Source of the DNA: Pseudomonadota bacterium
Lineage (GTDB): Bacteria; Pseudomonadota; Gammaproteobacteria; Steroidobacterales; Steroidobacteraceae
Direction: 5' to 3'
Assembly (NCBI GenBank): GCA_028067895.1
Contig: JAPTUI010000204.1
Coordinates: 1-10,063, forward strand
Length of the DNA: 10,063 nt
Each line of letters starts with the position of its first letter. Position 1 is the stretch's first letter. Positions 6,800 to 10,063 of this stretch are shown here, one piece after another. Both the position numbers and the translations under genes were made by a program. The notes below the pieces were generated by a model, which saw only the letters and a list, made by a program, of their open reading frames with translations, ran no database searches and was not told the DNA's origin.

Positions 6800-7906
6800 G
6801 TGGTTGCTCATCACATATTGCACAGGCCGGCGCACCGGGTTCGACTGGGTGCGCTATTGACGCTTGGTGCACTGCTTTATTGCGTCGGTCCGTGGGCACG
6901 TGCAGCCGGTTACCACCTTGTGAAGGTTGTACCGCTGCCGCAGGTGACGGGATGGGATTATCTGAAGATTGATCCGCAGAGGCGGGAGCTGTTCATTTCG
7001 AACAATTCCGGCGTCATCGTGATCAATATCGACACTTTTCGGGAGGTTGGCACCATTCCAGCGCCCGCAGAGTGGCCGGGGGTGGGTTTGGTGCATGGCG
7101 TGGCGGTGTCAAACCGGCTTGGTCTCGGATTCATTTCCCGGGAAATACCCCCGTCGGTGGTGACGTTCAGGCTGTCGAATCTGGCGATCGTGCGCTCGAC
7201 GGCTACCGATCGCGGCACGGACGCGATTGTTTACGACCCGGCGACCGAGCGAGTATTCACCTTCAACGGCAAATATCCTGGAGTGCACGACGTCACGGCG
7301 ATTGCTGCGCTCACTGGTCGGCGGCTCGCCGATATCGCGCTACCCGGAGTGCCTGAGTTTCCGGTGGCGGATGACATAGGACACTTGTTCGACAACGTGT
7401 CGAGCGTGAGCGAGCTGGCGCGGATCAACACCCGGTCATTGAAGGTCACTGGATTATGGCCGATGGGGCGGTGCGTGCATCCGAGCGCCTTGGCGATTGA
7501 TCGGCTTCATCGGCGAGTATTTGCGGCCTGTCAGAATCGCATCATGGTGATGATTTCGACCGCATCCGGGCGTGTGATCGGGTCGGTTCCGATTGGTGCG
7601 GGAACCGACTCGGTGAGGTATGACCCGGGCACAGGTGACGTGTTCGCGGCGAGTGGCGCCGGTACGTTGACGGTGGCGCGTGAAATCACCCCGGAGCGGT
7701 TGGTGCTCTTGCAGCAGGTGAGGACGGGACCCAACGGGCGCTCCATGGCGCTCGATCGGCAGACCCACCGGGTGTTCGTGATGAGCGCAGAGTTCGGCGC
7801 CTTCGACCATTTTGTTGCGCATTACAACCGCCGCAACCGTCTCAATCCGCACGGCTATCCGGTGGTTTTGCGCGGAACGGCCCGCCTGTTGGTATTTGGG
7901 CCCTAG
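6800..7906 (+). CDS. Secreted YVTN/YncE-type beta-propeller protein
   Basis: Predicted periplasmic beta-propeller of the YncE/YVTN class (368 residues, a normal size). A signal peptide is visible: basic N-region to residue 15, hydrophobic stretch LGALLTLGALLYCVG (16-30), cleavage likely after ARA (33-35). The mature part shows blade-like repeats, for example DYLKIDPQRRELFISNNSGV (53-72), DAIVYDPATERVFTFNG (141-157), ALAIDRLHRRVFAACQN (230-246), SVRYDPGTGDVFAASG (271-286) and MALDRQTHRVFVMSA (316-330), each an IDxxxxRVF-type strand pair. The start is GTG 6800 with GAGG at 6786-6789; it lies 16 nt after the receptor stop, so the two are co-transcribed from P2. Such propellers are often encoded beside TonB-dependent receptors, and a role in binding the imported ligand or in the receptor's function is inferred, not known. 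No catalytic residues can be assigned. The last 65 nt overlap the convergent regulator gene. Confidence 0.85.
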   Translation: MVAHHILHRPAHRVRLGALLTLGALLYCVGPWARAAGYHLVKVVPLPQVTGWDYLKIDPQRRELFISNNSGVIVINIDTFREVGTIPAPAEWPGVGLVHGVAVSNRLGLGFISREIPPSVVTFRLSNLAIVRSTATDRGTDAIVYDPATERVFTFNGKYPGVHDVTAIAALTGRRLADIALPGVPEFPVADDIGHLFDNVSSVSELARINTRSLKVTGLWPMGRCVHPSALAIDRLHRRVFAACQNRIMVMISTASGRVIGSVPIGAGTDSVRYDPGTGDVFAASGAGTLTVAREITPERLVLLQQVRTGPNGRSMALDRQTHRVFVMSAEFGAFDHFVAHYNRRNRLNPHGYPVVLRGTARLLVFGP

Positions 7907-8924
7907 AGCGTGGTTCCCGGGGCACGGCCCCCGTGCTGGCGCGGATCTCAAGCTTATGGGGCAGCGTGACGGAGACGGGTTTTACTATCGATCCCTGCAG
8001 GACTCCGAGCAGGAGTCGTACCGTTTCCCGACCGATATCGAGCATGGGCTGGCCAATGGTCGTGAGGGGCGGTGCGGCGTAGCGTGCAAAGCGGATGTCG
8101 TCGAAGCCAGCCACCGACAGTGTCTCGGGCGCGTTGCTGCCGCACCTGTGCAGATATTCGAGGACGCCGATAGCCATCTCATCGTTGAAGCAGAAGACGG
8201 CGCTCGGGGGTTTTGGCTGGGCGAGTAGGCGGGCTGCCGCGGCGATTCCCGACTCGATCGAAAAATCTCCATTGACAACCGTCGCGCTACGCGCGGCACC
8301 GTGGGCGCGGGCTTGCACCATCGCGCCACGCAAGCGGTCGCGGCTGAGCGGGCTGGCCAGCGGGCCGGTTACGACACCGATCCGCCGGTGGCCGAGCCCG
8401 TAGAGATGATCCATCATCTCCGCCGCGGCTCGGGCATTGTCGATATGGGCGCTCGGCACGCCGAGGTTCGGGCTGTATTCGCAGCCGTTGACGACCGGCG
8501 GAAGGCCGCTGGCGCGGTCCCGCATCCAGGCTCTCACGGTGTTCGGCATACGGTGGCCGAGGAAAATCAATCCATCGGCGTCGCGACGCTGCAGCATCAG
8601 CCCATAGCGCTCCTCGCTTTCCGGGTCATGGTGGGTGTCCCCGAGCAGTACCGAGTAGCCGGCGCGCTGCGCGGCTTCCTCTATGCCCTGGATTATGAGG
8701 GAAAAAAACGGATTCGCGATGTCCGGCACCGTAACGAGCAGCTTGCGTGTGGCGGCTGTTCGCAGTGTCTTGGCCACGGCATTCGGCATGTAACGGAGCT
8801 GCTCAATGGCCCTGAATACTCTGCGCCGCGTGGCCTCGGCTACGATATCGGGGTTGCTGAGGACACGAGAAACCGTCGCAGTCGAGACTTTGGCGCGCGC
8901 CGCAACATCATGAATAGTCGTCAT
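7842..8924 (-). CDS. LacI-family transcriptional regulator, CytR-like
   Basis: DNA-binding repressor of the LacI/GalR family, similar in style to E. coli CytR. Residues 2-56 are the DNA-binding domain: TIHDVAARAKVSTATVSRVLSNP is the helix-turn-helix, and NAVAKTLR (48-55) is the hinge helix with a Leu (L54) that in this family intercalates at a central CpG of the operator. The periplasmic-binding-protein-like core follows: VTVPDIANPFFSLIIQGIE (64-82), GLIFLG (118-123), HIDN (160-163), GHRRIGVVTGP (178-188), AVFCFNDEMAIGVLEYL (242-258) and SVAGFDDIRFARYAAPPLTTIGQP (270-293). The effector is unknown. CytR-like proteins normally end near residue 335 (GAVP); here about 25 further residues, Pro/Arg-rich, run into the propeller gene on the other strand. 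Start ATG at 8924 has AGGG about 6 nt upstream. It is the natural regulator of the three operators in this window, all of which have a central CG. Confidence 0.95.
   Translation of the reverse strand: MTTIHDVAARAKVSTATVSRVLSNPDIVAEATRRRVFRAIEQLRYMPNAVAKTLRTAATRKLLVTVPDIANPFFSLIIQGIEEAAQRAGYSVLLGDTHHDPESEERYGLMLQRRDADGLIFLGHRMPNTVRAWMRDRASGLPPVVNGCEYSPNLGVPSAHIDNARAAAEMMDHLYGLGHRRIGVVTGPLASPLSRDRLRGAMVQARAHGAARSATVVNGDFSIESGIAAAARLLAQPKPPSAVFCFNDEMAIGVLEYLHRCGSNAPETLSVAGFDDIRFARYAAPPLTTIGQPMLDIGRETVRLLLGVLQGSIVKPVSVTLPHKLEIRASTGAVPREPRSRAQIPTGGPFRAKPPDSRAD
7922..7936. repeat. Small hairpin between convergent genes
   Basis: GCACGG (7922-7927) and CCGTGC (7931-7936) form a 6-bp GC-rich stem with a CCC loop, 16 nt after the stop of the propeller gene and inside the 3' end of the regulator gene. 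No T tract is present on either strand. It could serve as a weak bidirectional transcription stop. Confidence 0.3.
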
Positions 8925-9475
8925 CGCCCTGATCCGTTTGCTCCGTACGGCAAGCTACGATCATATCAGAAAGTCAAGGAAAAACCCGGACGCAATCGTT
9001 GCGCGAGTCGAATGAGGAGAATTCGGCCGGGGCACGGGCGGAGTCTACCGACATGCGAGAGCCGGCCCTGCCTTGTACGTGCACCGTCACGCGGACAGGT
9101 GCAGAGCGATGGTGGACCTCATTGTCCATAGGTCTGGCGGTGGTCAATGTAGACATGGGAGCCCCGCCAGTGAAGGCTCCTGTGCGATCGAAGGCACGGG
9201 AGCCGTCGGGCGTGTGCGCCGCCGGTGCATCTGTTCCGCGTGTAGCGCCATCCGGCGGAGTCGAGCGCAGCGCTTCGCCGGCATCGGGAGCCGAAGCGGT
9301 AATTGGACCGAGCGGATCGAACGGACTGTTGGGTTGCGCAACACCCACGGCGTGCCGAGGGGTATCCGGCAAGGGACAGGAGCTGTCGGTCCGGACATCG
9401 CCCTCAGGCCACTGCACGGTTCCGCGGCAGATCAAGCCCAAGGCGCCCGCCAGCCGGGATGGGACCGCGGCAGGC
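8925..9475. other. Gene-poor region upstream of the regulator gene
   Basis: About 550 nt without a gene I can support. Both strands stay open for long distances (plus 8999-9487, minus 8974-9660), as GC-rich DNA often does, but the translations have no recognisable domain, are rich in Ser/Pro/Gly/Ala and lack convincing start signals. The part nearest 8924 must hold the promoter of the minus-strand regulator gene. A decayed gene cannot be excluded. Confidence 0.5.
8991..9003. promoter_or_regulatory. Possible autoregulatory operator upstream of the LacI-family gene
   Basis: CGCAATCGTTGCG is a perfect 5-bp inverted repeat around TCG, 67 nt upstream of the regulator start. On the minus strand it reads AACGATTGC, a 9-mer identical to 4401-4409 in the P2 operator. 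Only one half-site matches the 16-mer consensus well and the other is shifted by one base, so it may be a weak site for autoregulation. Confidence 0.35.
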
Positions 9476-9503
9476 TTGACGCTGTAATCGATTGCAGTAA
9501 TCA
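9476..9503 (+). promoter_or_regulatory. Predicted sigma70-type promoter of the MFS gene (P3)
   Basis: A -35 hexamer TTGACG (9476-9481) and a -10-like hexamer TAATCA (9498-9503) are 16 nt apart and flank the third LacI-family operator. The -10 is the weakest of the three. A start near 9510 would give a leader of about 200 nt before the ATG at 9712. Confidence 0.65.
9482..9497 (+). promoter_or_regulatory. LacI-family operator in P3 spacer
   Basis: The 16-mer CTGTAATCGATTGCAG is the most symmetric of the three sites (7 of 8 half-site positions match around the CG at 9489/9490) and probably the closest to the regulator's ideal target. It fills the promoter spacer exactly, in the same orientation as in P1 and P2. 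Confidence 0.85.
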
Positions 9504-9711
9504 TCGCACGATGCTCGGGGACCGCCAGCCCGTTGCTGAAGCGGGCGGGTTTTCGAGCAGACGACCGGATCGAGGACCCCCTAGGGCACCAGCGCCCCGG
9601 TAGCCGCTGCGCCGGTGCTGGTGGCGTCGGCGGTAGCGCAGAATTCGAGCTGGCGAGCACAGCAGTCGTCCGGGCGAGCTCAACGCGCCCACGTTGGGGA
9701 GATACAAGGCT
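9504..9711 (+). other. Leader of the MFS gene, with a possible hairpin
   Basis: About 200 nt between P3 and the MFS start hold no supported gene. CACCAGCGCC (9587-9596) can pair with GGTGCTGGTG (9614-9623) over 10 bp including one G-T wobble, with a 17-nt loop. GGAG at 9698-9701 is the likely ribosome binding site. I cannot assign the leader to any known riboswitch class. Confidence 0.4.
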
Positions 9712-10063
9712 ATGGTGACATCCGAATCCGCTGCGCAGGCGTCAGTAGGCCGAACGGCCGGTGCCGTCCAGGGTGTCATTCTTATTACCATACCACTTTT
9801 CAGCATGATGGGTGCGATGCTGATGGCGCCCCTGTTGCCCACGATGCTGGCGAGCTTCCATGCGGCACCGTACGCCCAAGTGCTCGTGCCGCTGTTGCTC
9901 ACCGCGCCGGCTTTGCTGCTGGCGCTGTTTGCGCCTTTCGCCGGTCTGGTCGCGGGCCGAGTCGGGACCCGCCGCCTGCTCCTGGTCTCACTCAGCCTCT
10001 ATGGTATTGCCGGTACGGCGCCGATGTACCTGCGAACGCTCGAGACGATTCTGTCCAGCCGCC
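9712..10063 (+). CDS. MFS transporter, N-terminal part (cut by window end)
   Basis: The first 117 codons of an inner-membrane major facilitator superfamily transporter; the gene continues beyond the window. A short polar N-terminus is followed by TM1 (about 20-47, VILITIPLFSMMGAMLMAPL...), TM2 (about 56-80), a loop with the MFS motif A pattern GLVAGRVGTRR (78-88), where the usual Asp is Gly (G82), and TM3 (about 89-106). The first helix with its LLPTM segment is typical of sugar or organic acid and drug/proton symporter-like members. The start at ATG 9712 is supported by GGAG at 9698-9701; the GTG directly after (9715) is an alternative. It is preceded by P3 with a perfect copy of the local operator, so it probably brings the inducing compound, or a periplasmic product of it, across the inner membrane. 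Substrate cannot be told. Confidence 0.85.
   Translation, partial: MVTSESAAQASVGRTAGAVQGVILITIPLFSMMGAMLMAPLLPTMLASFHAAPYAQVLVPLLLTAPALLLALFAPFAGLVAGRVGTRRLLLVSLSLYGIAGTAPMYLRTLETILSSR

Noticed and set aside
8301..9131. Plus-strand open frame (276 codons) across the regulator gene
   Set aside because: It is antisense to the clearly recognisable LacI-family gene and shows no domain.
8974..9660. Minus-strand open frame (228 codons) upstream of the regulator
   Set aside because: Its translation is Ser/Pro/Ala-rich without known motifs, and it runs across the P3 promoter/operator; treated as non-coding.
1..10063. tRNA, rRNA, CRISPR array, insertion sequence or prophage signs
   Set aside because: No repeat-spacer pattern, transposase or integrase motif, terminal inverted repeats or RNA gene signature was found on reading either strand.

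Overview
The window looks like part of a chromosomal catabolic and uptake locus from a GC-rich Gram-negative bacterium. A TonB-dependent outer-membrane receptor proves an outer membrane. The receptor's sequence style, a periplasmic YncE-type propeller beside it and a CytR-like LacI-family regulator suggest a proteobacterium of the Steroidobacter/Nevskiales or sphingomonad kind; this placement is inference and was not tested.

Layout: (1) 147-1277 (+) a LigW-like amidohydrolase-superfamily decarboxylase. (2) 1684-2862 (+) a creatinase/Xaa-Pro-peptidase-fold (M24) protein that has lost most metal ligands, followed after 286 nt by 3149-4093 (+) a D-2-hydroxyacid dehydrogenase. (3) 4474-6783 (+) a TonB-dependent receptor, and 16 nt downstream 6800-7906 (+) a secreted YVTN/YncE-type beta-propeller; these two are almost certainly one operon. 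(4) 7842-8924 (-) a CytR-like LacI-family regulator whose 3' end overlaps the propeller gene convergently. (5) 8925-9711 holds no convincing gene but carries a promoter/operator. (6) 9712-10063 (+) the start of an MFS transporter cut by the window end.

The most striking structure is regulatory. Three promoters, ahead of the M24 gene (1470-1497), the receptor gene (4390-4417) and the MFS gene (9476-9503), share one design: a TTG-type -35, a 16-nt spacer that is exactly a LacI-family pseudopalindrome (NTGTAAWCGWTTGCAN, central CG), and a -10 directly abutting it. The LacI-family gene in the locus is the natural candidate repressor, so the genes probably form a local regulon: outer-membrane import (receptor plus propeller), inner-membrane import (MFS), and cytoplasmic conversion (decarboxylase, M24-fold enzyme, dehydrogenase) of one inducing compound. 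The LigW-like enzyme makes an aromatic carboxylate a reasonable guess for the substrate, but the sequence does not identify it.
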